Shown: one piece after another, positions 26,313-35,046 of the stretch | Layout of the letters: every line of letters starts with the position of its first letter | Position numbering within the stretch: the first letter of the stretch is position 1 | NCBI GenBank assembly: GCA_035654795.1 | Contig: DASRWC010000056.1 | Location: 11,543 to 75,542 of the forward strand | Direction: 5' to 3' | DNA from: JAAYLC01 sp035654795 | GTDB lineage: Bacteria > Bacteroidota > Bacteroidia > Flavobacteriales > Flavobacteriaceae | Length of the DNA: 64,000 bases | Program-made: the position numbers and the translations under genes | The notes under the pieces: generated by a model | The model's input: the letters and a program-made list of their open reading frames with translations, nothing else | Database searches by the model: none | What the model was told of the DNA's origin: nothing

Positions 26313-26360
26313 AAATCAAGCACAAGAAAGCCTGCGAATACAGTCTCCTGTGCTTGATTT
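26313..26360. terminator. Strong hairpin with A-rich 5' flank
   Basis: Bases 26313-26324 pair perfectly with 26349-26360 (12 pairs), with a 24-base loop. No T tract follows on the plus strand, but an A run (26304-26315) would give the minus strand a T tail. It may end the minus-strand remnant or act as a general barrier after the M48 gene. Confidence 0.5.
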
Positions 26361-26403
26361 CTAATCATCCCCAACGATTTGGATGGATTTTCTGTTTGGT
26401 TTC

Positions 26404-26607
26404 TCAGTAAACCAATCTTTCCAGTCTGTTCTCTACAATTTTATTTTTTTCCCTCTTTGAGAGCAAAATGTATCCCGGTTTGGAAGGCAATAAGTTCAGC
26501 GCCTCATCTTTCCAAGCAGATTCAGACCACTTTAGTTTGCTGGCGGTAAATTTTCCGTCTTTATAAACAATCATCCCATGGGAAAAATCTCTGGCTGCTA
26601 CTCTTCG
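26404..26607 (-). pseudogene. C-terminal remnant of an unidentified gene
   Basis: The minus strand is open from just after a TAA at 26610-26608 to a TGA at 26406-26404, encoding about 67 codons that read like real protein: R-V-A-A-R-D-F-S-H-G-M-I-V-Y-K-D-G-K-F-T-A-S-K-L-K-W-S (broken by the TAA upstream). An ATG at 26574 gives a 56-residue ORF. It looks like the end of a longer gene whose upstream part is lost or frameshifted. I do not recognise the family. It could also be a small intact gene. Confidence 0.45.
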
Positions 26608-26868
26608 TTATCCAATATGAGGACAAAAATTCCTAAAGTCCAAATCTAATTATTAGCAAATTTTTAAGATATTTTCAGGAGAAATAATATCAAACTTCTT
26701 TCAGTTAGTAGTTCTTTTGGAGGTATTATTACACACTTTTGAGTAAATATTACACAATACCACCATTGGTCTCTATTCATATCTTCCTGAAAATCAACCA
26801 TATAAAGCTTAAGGCATAGAGCTTGCTTAAATGTGAAGTGGATTTTAATAAAAATTCCAGAAAGAGCT
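26608..26868. other. Gap with no recognised gene
   Basis: Between the remnant and the glycosyltransferase start there are about 260 bases of AT-rich sequence. I see no ORF with protein-like content, tRNA or clear promoter. It may hold the decayed upstream part of the remnant. Confidence 0.5.
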
Positions 26869-28299
26869 ATGAATACAGACTTAAATATGATGTCCGTTTT
26901 ACAAAGGACTGACGGTACAGATAAAAACATTCACCAACCAACCAACTTGAAAAACAAGTCAGTGAAGAAAAGAACTAATCCGTGGGCTATTTTTGTTCTC
27001 GGAAGTTCTTTTTTATTGATGATTGTTGCCACTTATTTGTTCTTTCTTCTGAAAGATGATTTTACTCAATTTCATGAAGACAGATTGGATACGACATTAG
27101 GGGCAATATTTCTTTATATAGCAACCACCTTGATTTTCTTTAAAGGAGCTTTTTTCTTATATACCGTTGTTCGCTACTTTAAATATAAACCCATTCCTTC
27201 TGTTTCTGATGAAAAACTCCCAACCGCCACAGTGATTGTACCGGCTTATAATGAAGGAAAACAAGTATACGACACCCTATTAAGTTTAGCGGCAAGTGAT
27301 TACCCGGTAGATAAATTGCAGCTACTAGCCATTGATGATGGCAGCCAAGATGATACCTGGATGTGGATGCAGCGTGCCAAGAGAGAATTGGGTGCACGGG
27401 TTTCTATTTATCAACAACCTGAGAATAAAGGAAAAAGGCATGCTCTTTATCGCGGTTTTCATCTTGGCACCGGAGATGTTTTCGTTACCGTGGACAGTGA
27501 TTCTATGGTAAAACCGGATACTTTAAGAAACTTGGTGAGCCCGTTTATTGTAGATGAAAATTGTGGTGCGGTAGCCGGAAATATTCGGGTATTGAATAAT
27601 AAAAAAGCTCTACTCCCTAAGATGCTTGACGTAAGTTTTGTTTTGAGCTTCGAGTTTGTAAGATCTGCAGAGAGTAGTTTAAATTCTGTTTTGTGTACGC
27701 CCGGTGCATTGGCAGCCTATAGACGTACTGCCGTTTTCGCTTGTCTGGAAGACTGGATAAACCAGACTTTCATGGGAAAACCTTCAGACATTGGAGAAGA
27801 TCGTGCCATGACTAATATGATTCTAAAACAAGGTTACAGCGTGTTGTTTCAAAGAAACGCCTATGCATTTACAGAAGTTCCTGAGCGATATAAAGGATTG
27901 TACAAAATGTTTATCAGATGGAGCAGAAGTAACGTACGTGAGAATATCGAGATGTCCAAGTATGTTTTTACCAATTTTAGACAAGGCTCCAAATTTGGTC
28001 CGAGATTACTATTTCTTCATCAATCTCTACACATCATAATGGCATATCCTGTAATTTTATTTATGCTATTCTTCATTGTCACACATCCACTTTTATTTGT
28101 GACATCCACCTTATTCGGAATTTTGATTTTCTCTAGTTTTCCGGCGTTCTTTTATGCCAAGAGGTATTCTGTTTCAGAAGCGTTCTGGGCCTATTCGTAT
28201 AGTATTTTCTACGCCTTCAGTTTATTCTGGATTACTCCATATGCCATTGCCACTGCGAGCCGAAGAGGATGGCTTACCCGAGGTCTTGCAAGTAAGTAA
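26869..28299 (+). CDS. Processive family 2 glycosyltransferase, membrane-bound
   Basis: 476 residues from the ATG at 26869 (a GTG 12 codons earlier is also in frame, but the ATG is preferred). Two N-terminal membrane helices flank a GT2 catalytic domain, and helices follow near the C terminus. GT-A motifs: VPAYNEGKQV, A-I-D-D-G-S-Q-D-D, T-V-D-S-D-S-M-V, G-E-D-R-A-M-T-N, and the R-W of FIRWSRSN, equivalent to the Q/RxxRW motif of processive synthases. It resembles PgaC/hyaluronan-synthase-like polymerases, so an exported polysaccharide is likely. No partner gene adjoins it. Confidence 0.85.
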   Translation: MNTDLNMMSVLQRTDGTDKNIHQPTNLKNKSVKKRTNPWAIFVLGSSFLLMIVATYLFFLLKDDFTQFHEDRLDTTLGAIFLYIATTLIFFKGAFFLYTVVRYFKYKPIPSVSDEKLPTATVIVPAYNEGKQVYDTLLSLAASDYPVDKLQLLAIDDGSQDDTWMWMQRAKRELGARVSIYQQPENKGKRHALYRGFHLGTGDVFVTVDSDSMVKPDTLRNLVSPFIVDENCGAVAGNIRVLNNKKALLPKMLDVSFVLSFEFVRSAESSLNSVLCTPGALAAYRRTAVFACLEDWINQTFMGKPSDIGEDRAMTNMILKQGYSVLFQRNAYAFTEVPERYKGLYKMFIRWSRSNVRENIEMSKYVFTNFRQGSKFGPRLLFLHQSLHIIMAYPVILFMLFFIVTHPLLFVTSTLFGILIFSSFPAFFYAKRYSVSEAFWAYSYSIFYAFSLFWITPYAIATASRRGWLTRGLASK

Positions 28300-28343
28300 T
28301 TTAAATAATTAGGGTTTGGTTAGTCAAAGTGACCGCCCTCATG

Positions 28344-28378
28344 ACTGCGCTCTCCCCCCAACAGAGCGCAGTTTTTTA
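28344..28378 (+). terminator. Terminator after the glycosyltransferase
   Basis: Ten-base perfect stem (28344-28353 with 28363-28372), nine-base loop, followed by TTTTTAATT. It separates the two convergent genes. Confidence 0.8.
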
Positions 28379-28379
28379 A

Positions 28380-29282
28380 TTATTTATTTGGAGGAAGAGA
28401 GTTTCGAATGTTATTCCGATTAATGAGGAACACGGAGAAGAGTATAATCCCAATTCCCAGCCATTGTGTAAAAGTGATTTCTTCGTTCAGAACAAGATAT
28501 GCGCTGAATACGGAAACCGGTATTTCCAAAGCAGAGATGATGCTACCCAATCCGGTGCCCACTGCCGGCATTCCTTTGCTGAATAAAACAGGAGGCAAAA
28601 TGGTGCCGAAAATCCCGAGGAAAACGCCCCATTTTATGAGAACAAAAATATCAGTACCGGAAAGAATTTCTACATTCCAAAAGATGATAATACTGATTAA
28701 GCCTCCAATAACTAAATATTTGCTTCTTTGAAACAACGGAAGATGTAACGCTATTTTACTTGTAGCAAACATGACTCCGGTATAACTTGCAGCGGCTAAT
28801 AATCCAAAACCTATTCCGCGCCAATCAAAAGAAATATCGGTTTCAAAAATCTTTGCTGCCAAAGCGGTTCCCAAGAGAGTAACTCCTGCCCCTAGTACTT
28901 TCGACCGGCTGACCAGATGTCTAGCAATTAGAAACTCCACTACCACTCCCATCCATATAGTTTGCATCAGTAAAATGATTCCCACAGAAACCGGTACATA
29001 TTGAATGGATAAGTAATAAAAACTAGAAGTAAGCCCGAGAAACGTTCCAAACAAAATCAATTTTAGCTTTGAATCATCTTTTTTCCGCGGAGAGACAGAT
29101 ATTGGTTTTTTCTCCATGAATGCTAGTAACAACAAGACGGCTACTCCTACAAGATATTGTGAAAACACGAGACCTCCCGTTCCTATTCCTTGATTGTTGG
29201 CATATTTCACAAAGGTGGCTAGAATACCGTAACTCGATGCTCCCAGGGCAATGTAGAGAGCCCCTCTTAGATTCAAATTCAT
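28380..29282 (-). CDS. EamA/DMT superfamily transporter
   Basis: 300 residues with ten membrane helices in two related halves (about 5-140 and 150-295). Each half has the EamA pattern, e.g. A-L-Y-I-A-L-G-A-S-S-Y-G near the start and T-Q-W-L-G-I-G-I-I-L-F near the end. Such proteins export or import small metabolites, often amino acids; substrate unknown. It is divergent from the Fur-type gene, with a 103-base gap holding the latter's -7 box. Confidence 0.85.
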   Translation of the reverse strand: MNLNLRGALYIALGASSYGILATFVKYANNQGIGTGGLVFSQYLVGVAVLLLLAFMEKKPISVSPRKKDDSKLKLILFGTFLGLTSSFYYLSIQYVPVSVGIILLMQTIWMGVVVEFLIARHLVSRSKVLGAGVTLLGTALAAKIFETDISFDWRGIGFGLLAAASYTGVMFATSKIALHLPLFQRSKYLVIGGLISIIIFWNVEILSGTDIFVLIKWGVFLGIFGTILPPVLFSKGMPAVGTGLGSIISALEIPVSVFSAYLVLNEEITFTQWLGIGIILFSVFLINRNNIRNSLPPNK

Positions 29283-29356
29283 TCTAAAAAATTAATCTGC
29301 AAAAATACACATTCAATCTCCCGATTGCATCACATCAGAATTTACCTCCATATTTG

Positions 29357-29364
29357 TAAATTTG
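29357..29364 (+). promoter_or_regulatory. -7 box upstream of Fur-family gene
   Basis: TAAATTTG, full match to TAnnTTTG, 22 bases upstream of the ATG at 29386. No -33 box. A Fur-type self-operator was not found by eye. Confidence 0.45.
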
Positions 29365-29385
29365 AAGTTCATATAAAAGAAAAGA

Positions 29386-29823
29386 ATGAAATCATTTTCC
29401 GGTAATGTTATGGAAAAATTGCTTGAAAATCGTGAGATAAGACCTACAGCCGTGCGAATTCTTGTGGCAAAATACTTGGCGGAAATTAAAAGAGCCGCCA
29501 GCATGAGCGATATAGAATCTTTTTTTGAAACTAGTGATCGCACTACCCTTTACCGCACCTTAAAAACCTTTGAAGAACACGGTCTTGTGCATCAAATTGA
29601 TGATGGCACCGGTGTTTTGAAATATGCCTTTTGCGAACCCGATTGCAATTGTGAAATAGAACAAGACCTACACTTGCATTTTCACTGTACTTCCTGTCAA
29701 GAAACAGCTTGTCTCAGCGATTACAAGATACCTCCTCTTTCCCTACCCTCCGGATACCGAGCTGAAGATGTAAACTTAGTTGTCAAAGGAGTTTGTAATC
29801 ATTGCAATGCAGACAGAAAATAA
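29386..29823 (+). CDS. Fur/Zur/PerR-family metal-responsive repressor
   Basis: 145 residues. The winged helix spans about 1-80 (R-T-T-L-Y-R-T-L-K-T-F recognition helix). The metal part has H96-L-H-F-H100, C101-x-x-C104 and C137-x-x-C140, the structural Zn site of the family. The histidine-rich sequence HLHFHC is common to Zur-like members, so zinc is plausible, but iron or peroxide sensing cannot be ruled out. It converges on the carboxyltransferase gene and is divergent from the EamA gene, and either could be its target. Confidence 0.85.
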   Translation: MKSFSGNVMEKLLENREIRPTAVRILVAKYLAEIKRAASMSDIESFFETSDRTTLYRTLKTFEEHGLVHQIDDGTGVLKYAFCEPDCNCEIEQDLHLHFHCTSCQETACLSDYKIPPLSLPSGYRAEDVNLVVKGVCNHCNADRK

Positions 29824-29862
29824 TCCCAAAAAAGTTCTCGATTTTTCCGGGATTGCTTTTTA
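29821..29862 (+). terminator. Terminator after Fur-family gene
   Basis: AATCCC (29822-29827) pairs with GGGATT (29849-29854), extended inward by A and T runs, and is followed by TTTTT. It overlaps the stop of the convergent carboxyltransferase gene. Confidence 0.6.
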
Positions 29863-31401
29863 CAAAGGAATATTTCCGTGTTTTCTATTAGGCAAGGTTA
29901 CTTCTTTTGTTTCTAACATAGCGAAAGCTTTAAGGAGCTTTCTTCGCGTTTCACGAGGTTGAATCACTTCATCAATAAATCCTCTTTGTGCAGCTATAAA
30001 CGGATTGGCAAACTTTTCGGCATATTCTGCTTCTTTTTCAGATAGCTTTAATTCGGGATTTTCTGCTTCTTCAATTTCTTTTTTAAAGATTATCTCACTC
30101 GCTCCTTTGGCACCCATAACCGCAATTTCTGCTGTGGGCCAAGCATAGTTCATATCGGCACCAATGTGTTTGCTATTCATTACATCATAAGCTCCACCAT
30201 AAGCTTTCCGGGTGATCACGGTAACTCGTGGCACAGTGGCCTCACTTAATGCGTAAAGCAATTTGGCTCCGTTCAAAATAATCCCGTTCCACTCCTGATC
30301 AGTTCCGGGAAGGAATCCGGGTACATCCACCAGAACGAGAAGCGGGATATTAAAACAATCACAGAATCTTGTAAATCGCGCTCCTTTTATGGAAGAATCC
30401 ACATCCAAGACTCCGGCGAGACTCATAGGCTGATTGGCTACAATCCCGATACTTCGGCCTCCTAAACGTGCGAAACCGACAATGATGTTATCGGCATAAT
30501 CTTTATGGACTTCAAAAAAAGAATCTTCATCAATGATGCCTTTAATAACCTCGTGCATATCGTATGGCTTATTGGCCGAGTCGGGAACGATAGTCTCCAG
30601 AACCTCTCGATACTCCTCACCCAATTCAAACGGAATTTTTTCCGGAGCAATCTTGTTATTCTGAGGAAGGTAGCTAAGTAAGGTTTTTATTTGCTCTAAG
30701 CATACAATATCGTTTGCCGCCGTGAAATGTGTAACTCCGCTTTTTGTGGCATGTGTTCGCGCTCCGCCAAGTTCTTCTGAAGTCACGGTCTCATTCGTTA
30801 CAGTTTTTACCACATTTGGACCCGTTACAAACATATAGCTGCTTCCTTCAACCATCATAGTAAAATCGGTCATAGCCGGAGAATATACCGCTCCACCGGC
30901 ACAAGGCCCCATGATTGCTGAAATTTGTGGAATTACGCCGGAAGCTTGAACATTTCGATAAAAAATGTCGGCATACCCACCAAGAGATCGCACCCCTTCT
31001 TGAATGCGTGCACCTCCGGAATCATTTAAACCAATCACGGGTGCACCTACACGAAGCGCATGATCCATGATTTTACATATTTTCTCTGCATGAGTTTCTG
31101 AAAGCGCCCCACCAAAAACAGTGAAATCTTGCGCAAAGACATACACAAGTCTGCCGTTGATGGTTCCATAACCTGTAACCACACCATCTCCATAGAAAAT
31201 TTGCTTATCCATGTCAAAATCCGTGGTACGGTGTGTGACTAAAATCCCCATTTCCTCAAAAGAACCTTCATCCAGAAGATATGCGATTCGCTCTCGTGCA
31301 GTTAATTTTTTCTTTTCGTGCTGTTTTGCAATTCGCTTGGCTCCTCCTCCTTTTTTGGCTTCAGAAATAAGAGCGTGTAGTTTTGTATTGTTGGTTGTCA
31401 T
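29860..31401 (-). CDS. Acyl-CoA carboxylase carboxyltransferase (beta) subunit
   Basis: 513 residues. It carries both crotonase-like lobes of a carboxyltransferase: GARIQEGVRSLGGYADIFY near 128-146 with the first oxyanion G-G-A, and VPGFLPGTDQEWNGI near 366-380 with the second. MGPCAGGAVYSPAMTD is the acyl-CoA loop. With the two upstream genes it makes a biotin-dependent acyl-CoA carboxylase; propionyl-CoA (to methylmalonyl-CoA) is the commonest substrate for this type. Acetyl-CoA or methylcrotonyl-CoA cannot be excluded. Gap to the AccC-like gene is 29 bases. Confidence 0.88.
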   Translation of the reverse strand: MTTNNTKLHALISEAKKGGGAKRIAKQHEKKKLTARERIAYLLDEGSFEEMGILVTHRTTDFDMDKQIFYGDGVVTGYGTINGRLVYVFAQDFTVFGGALSETHAEKICKIMDHALRVGAPVIGLNDSGGARIQEGVRSLGGYADIFYRNVQASGVIPQISAIMGPCAGGAVYSPAMTDFTMMVEGSSYMFVTGPNVVKTVTNETVTSEELGGARTHATKSGVTHFTAANDIVCLEQIKTLLSYLPQNNKIAPEKIPFELGEEYREVLETIVPDSANKPYDMHEVIKGIIDEDSFFEVHKDYADNIIVGFARLGGRSIGIVANQPMSLAGVLDVDSSIKGARFTRFCDCFNIPLLVLVDVPGFLPGTDQEWNGIILNGAKLLYALSEATVPRVTVITRKAYGGAYDVMNSKHIGADMNYAWPTAEIAVMGAKGASEIIFKKEIEEAENPELKLSEKEAEYAEKFANPFIAAQRGFIDEVIQPRETRRKLLKAFAMLETKEVTLPNRKHGNIPL

Positions 31402-31430
31402 ACTTTTAAATTCAAATTCAACGAGAGGTC

Positions 31431-32873
31431 TTACTGAGGCAGACGCAATTTTTCCGAATCTTTAAAATATTGTCGAAGTGCGAAAAGTGCCGCTATATGA
31501 GCTTCTTTCTCATTCATTGAAGTCAAAGCTTCTTTGGAATAATATTTAGAAACAAAATTGGTGTCAAAATGTCCGGAGCGGAAAGCCTCATGTTCAAATA
31601 CAAATTTTCCGAAAGGCAAGGTGGTACTTACGCCTTCAACTTCATAATTTGCGATGGCTTCCATCATATGCAGCATGGCTTCATGACGATTTTTTCCGTA
31701 GGTGATCAACTTTGATAACATAGGATCATAATAAATCGGCACCTGCATCCCTTCCCGGTACCCATCATCTACCCGGATATTCTTTCCTTCGGCAGGTTTG
31801 TATTTTTTTAAAAATCCAACACTTGGCATAAAGTTATCTAATGGATCTTCGGCATAAACACGAAGCTCAAAAGCATGACCTTCAATTTTTAAATCCTCTT
31901 GTTTAAAAGGAAGCTTTTCTCCGTTAGCTATTCGAATCTGCAACTCTACCAAATCTAATCCGGTGATCAATTCCGTAACAGGATGCTCCACCTGAAGACG
32001 GGTGTTCATCTCGAGGAAATAAAAATCATGATTTTCATCCAGTAAAAATTCCACCGTTCCGGCACCAACATAATCACAAGATTGTGCTACTTTCACAGCC
32101 GCCTCACCCATCATTTTCCGCTTTTCTGCTGTGAGAACTGATGAGGGAGCCTCTTCCACCACTTTTTGATGACGTCTTTGGATACTGCATTCCCGCTCAA
32201 AAAGATATACCGTATTTCCATGGGTATCGGCTAAAACCTGAATTTCGATATGTCGTGGGGATGTAACGAATTTTTCTATGAAAACCGATCCGTCTCCAAA
32301 GGCATTTTCTGCTTCACTTATTGCCCGCTTCATTTGGTCCTCAAATTCTTTCTCACCTTTTACCACGCGCATGCCTTTTCCTCCGCCTCCGGCCGATGCT
32401 TTTATGAGTATGGGGAAACCTATTTCTCTTGCTATTTTTTTGGCGTTTGCTATATCGGTTATAGCTTCATCTGTTCCCGGAACCATGGGAATTCCATATT
32501 CCTTCACGGTCTCTTTGGCGGCCAGTTTGCTTCCCATTACACGGATAGCGTGCGATTTTGGCCCAATAAAAATCAGCCCTGCCTGCTCTACTTTTTCTGC
32601 AAAATCGGCATTCTCACTCAAAAAACCATAACCGGGATGAATAGCATCGGCACCTTGTTCTTTGGCTACGGAAATAATCTTTTCGCCCAAAAGATAAGAT
32701 TCATTGGAAGGTGCCGGTCCGATTAATACCGACTCATCCGCAAAAACAACATGAGGCGCATCTCTGTCAGCTTCAGAATATACAGCTACAGTTTTAATTC
32801 CCATTTGCTTTGCCGTTTTCATTATCCGCAAAGCAATCTCTCCACGATTGGCAACTAATATTTTATTTATCAT
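31431..32873 (-). CDS. Biotin carboxylase subunit (AccC-like)
   Basis: About 480 residues from the ATG at 32873 (MINKILVANRGEIALRI). A longer start at 32888 is in frame but adds five residues not found in the family. The ATP-grasp domain has P-I-L-I-K-A-S-A-G-G-G-G-K-G-M-R-V, followed by RECSIQRRHQKVVEEAPS and FLEMNTRLQVEHPVTE, the catalytic and bicarbonate-binding segments. It carboxylates the biotin of the adjacent carrier. Its start codon overlaps the end of that carrier gene. Confidence 0.95.
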   Translation of the reverse strand: MINKILVANRGEIALRIMKTAKQMGIKTVAVYSEADRDAPHVVFADESVLIGPAPSNESYLLGEKIISVAKEQGADAIHPGYGFLSENADFAEKVEQAGLIFIGPKSHAIRVMGSKLAAKETVKEYGIPMVPGTDEAITDIANAKKIAREIGFPILIKASAGGGGKGMRVVKGEKEFEDQMKRAISEAENAFGDGSVFIEKFVTSPRHIEIQVLADTHGNTVYLFERECSIQRRHQKVVEEAPSSVLTAEKRKMMGEAAVKVAQSCDYVGAGTVEFLLDENHDFYFLEMNTRLQVEHPVTELITGLDLVELQIRIANGEKLPFKQEDLKIEGHAFELRVYAEDPLDNFMPSVGFLKKYKPAEGKNIRVDDGYREGMQVPIYYDPMLSKLITYGKNRHEAMLHMMEAIANYEVEGVSTTLPFGKFVFEHEAFRSGHFDTNFVSKYYSKEALTSMNEKEAHIAALFALRQYFKDSEKLRLPQ

Positions 32874-33360
32874 CTTTCTCAAATTCAATTAAAAGTTTCC
32901 CCTTCTCTACCGTATCTCCTTTAGCTACCTGAACAGACTTAATTATTCCGTCACGAGGCGCCGTGAGGGCGTTTTCCATCTTCATGGCTTCCAGCACACA
33001 CAAATAATCTCCTTGAGAAACCTTATCGCCTTCCTGTACTTGCACTTCTAAAATAATTCCCGGCATGGGCGCATAAACGTCATCACTTGTTTTAGAACTT
33101 CCCAAAGAGAGCCCCATCTTTTTTATTAAGGCATCCAAAGGTGTAGAAATCGCAATCTTATGAAGGTTTTCATTTATACGAACGGTATAATTACGATTTA
33201 AGAAATCTGATTCTACCAGGGTAATATCAAATGATTTGTTTTGATTCAGCATATGATATTTCCCCTTGGATAGAGAAACAAGATCAAGTTGACGAATGTC
33301 TTCTTCAGACAGTTCAAATTCATGAACCTCATCAACCCGTAAAAGATATTTTTGAGACAT
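32863..33360 (-). CDS. Biotin carboxyl carrier subunit
   Basis: 165 residues from the ATG at 33360 (MSQKYLLRVDEVHEFELSEE). The upstream in-frame extension of 19 residues looks non-coding. The last 75 residues are a biotinyl-lipoyl domain with the modified K127 in E-A-M-K-M-E-N. The long N-terminal half (1-85) is probably the region that docks the biotin carboxylase and carboxyltransferase. First gene of the three-gene unit. Confidence 0.9.
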   Translation of the reverse strand: MSQKYLLRVDEVHEFELSEEDIRQLDLVSLSKGKYHMLNQNKSFDITLVESDFLNRNYTVRINENLHKIAISTPLDALIKKMGLSLGSSKTSDDVYAPMPGIILEVQVQEGDKVSQGDYLCVLEAMKMENALTAPRDGIIKSVQVAKGDTVEKGKLLIEFEKDDK

Positions 33361-33477
33361 TATTAAAAAATTTTCGTTAAAGGTAAGGATTGTAATAAAA
33401 TTCTTAAACGGCATCATTGTTCAAATCCCAATTGAAAAACGAGATATTCCGTTTAAGGTATATTTGATATTACCTTC

Positions 33478-35034
33478 CTATTTCTTTACTCTTTTTCTTT
33501 TCCGAAACGTATCATACCCAAACCAAAGCAGCACCGCAATGACGAAGTACATGAAATATGAAGTAGGTTTTCCGCTTCCTCCAACAGTTGTAAAGAGTCT
33601 ATCCCAGCGCACTTTTTTATTCATGCCGTCCCAGCTCATCCAGATAAATACCGGTTTTCCTACCACGTGATTAAACGGAACAAATCCCCAAGTTCTGGCA
33701 TCCTCACTATTGTTTCGGTTATCACCCATCATCCAGTAATAATCCATTTTAAAAGTATATTCTGTTAAAGGCCGACCATTAAGGAGAATCTCGGTTCCGT
33801 TTTGGGAAATACTGTTTTCGATACCCAACTCGGTGCCTTCATATACTTCAATAATTCTTTTGTAGAAAGGTAAGCTTTCGGGAGTTATAGAGACTGTCAC
33901 TCCTTTTTGAGGTATGTAAACGGGACCCATGTTGTCATTATTCCACGGATATCTTTGGTCATAAGGGAAAATGGATTTATCCCAGTCTCCGGCCTCTCCT
34001 TTAAACCTTGTTATTTCCACCACGTTTGGATTGTTTTTCAGCATTTCCAAAGATTCTTCCGATACCCCGGGAAATAAATAAACTCCGTTCTGATAGCTGT
34101 AATTATCGGTGATGTTATATCGATTATAGAGCATTTCAGGACTCAGTTGCCCGTTTGTTTTAACGATATATGCAAACTGAAGACGGGCTCTGTCCGGAAG
34201 GTCATTTCTTTTTCCGTTGATGTAAACATATCCGTCACGCACTTCCAAAGAATCCCCGGGAATACCTACACAACGTTTAACATAGTTTGATTTTTTATCG
34301 ATTGGTTTGTAGTAGTACTTCCCGTCACCATATTGCTGAAACGCATTTACGGTATCCACAGGCCAGTTAAAAACCACAATATCATTTCTTTTGATATTCT
34401 GAAACCCGGGAAAACGGAAATACGGAATTTGGGGTTTCGTTAAATACGATTTGGTATGAACAACAGGAATCGTGTCGTGTACCATGGGAAAAGATACCGG
34501 CGTCATGGGAGTCCGTGCTCCGTAATGAAATTTGCTAACAAACAGAAAATCTCCCACGAGCAACGTTTTTTCCAGTGACGAAGTGGGAATAGTATAGGGC
34601 TGCATAAAATAGGTATGCACAATAGTAGCAGCCACTACCGCAAAAAGAATGGAACTCACCCATTCTCCGGCTGAAGTTCTTGGTTTGAGACTTCGATTCT
34701 GAATATAGCTGACGTCTTGAGTGTAATTTATATAAAAAAGATACAAGCCGAAGGTGAGCAACACCAACACCGTATCTGTGGTTGAATTTCTGCCAAAACT
34801 TCTAAGGGTTTCCACCCATATCACAGGAAACATAATCAGATTCACGATGGGCACAAATAATAAAATCGTCCACCACCAAGGACGGTTGATTATTTTCATC
34901 AGCACCACAGCGTTGTAAATAGGTACTGCCGCTTCCCAGGCTTTCCTACCGGCTTTTGTATAAAGTTTCCAGGTTCCTGCGAAGTGAACAATCTGAATTA
35001 TCAGAAAAAATACAAACCATTGTATCCAGGTCAT
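33478..35034 (-). CDS. lepB: Signal peptidase I with N-terminal membrane domain
   Basis: 518 residues, much longer than E. coli LepB. The first 110 residues hold three or four membrane helices and the pattern W-K-L-Y-T-K-A-G-R-K-A-W-E-A-A-V-P-I-Y-N of DUF5684, a flavobacterial feature. The S26 domain then has catalytic S153 (in P-T-S-S-L-E-K-T-L, Leu instead of the usual Met after the Ser) and K253 (Y-V-K-R-C-V-G-I-P-G-D). GDNRNNSEDARTWGFVP is the box E signature. It cleaves signal peptides at the outer face of the inner membrane. Follows dapB by 12 bases. Confidence 0.93.
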   Translation of the reverse strand: MTWIQWFVFFLIIQIVHFAGTWKLYTKAGRKAWEAAVPIYNAVVLMKIINRPWWWTILLFVPIVNLIMFPVIWVETLRSFGRNSTTDTVLVLLTFGLYLFYINYTQDVSYIQNRSLKPRTSAGEWVSSILFAVVAATIVHTYFMQPYTIPTSSLEKTLLVGDFLFVSKFHYGARTPMTPVSFPMVHDTIPVVHTKSYLTKPQIPYFRFPGFQNIKRNDIVVFNWPVDTVNAFQQYGDGKYYYKPIDKKSNYVKRCVGIPGDSLEVRDGYVYINGKRNDLPDRARLQFAYIVKTNGQLSPEMLYNRYNITDNYSYQNGVYLFPGVSEESLEMLKNNPNVVEITRFKGEAGDWDKSIFPYDQRYPWNNDNMGPVYIPQKGVTVSITPESLPFYKRIIEVYEGTELGIENSISQNGTEILLNGRPLTEYTFKMDYYWMMGDNRNNSEDARTWGFVPFNHVVGKPVFIWMSWDGMNKKVRWDRLFTTVGGSGKPTSYFMYFVIAVLLWFGYDTFRKRKRVKK

Positions 35035-35046
35035 AGTTTTTTGCTT

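Noticed and set aside
26664..26930. A minus-strand 88-codon ORF before the glycosyltransferase
   Set aside because: It overlaps the glycosyltransferase start, is low in recognisable protein character and is in an AT-rich spacer.
32250..32726. A 158-codon plus-strand frame opposite accC
   Set aside because: It lies wholly inside the well-supported biotin carboxylase gene and has no protein signature; it is a shadow frame.
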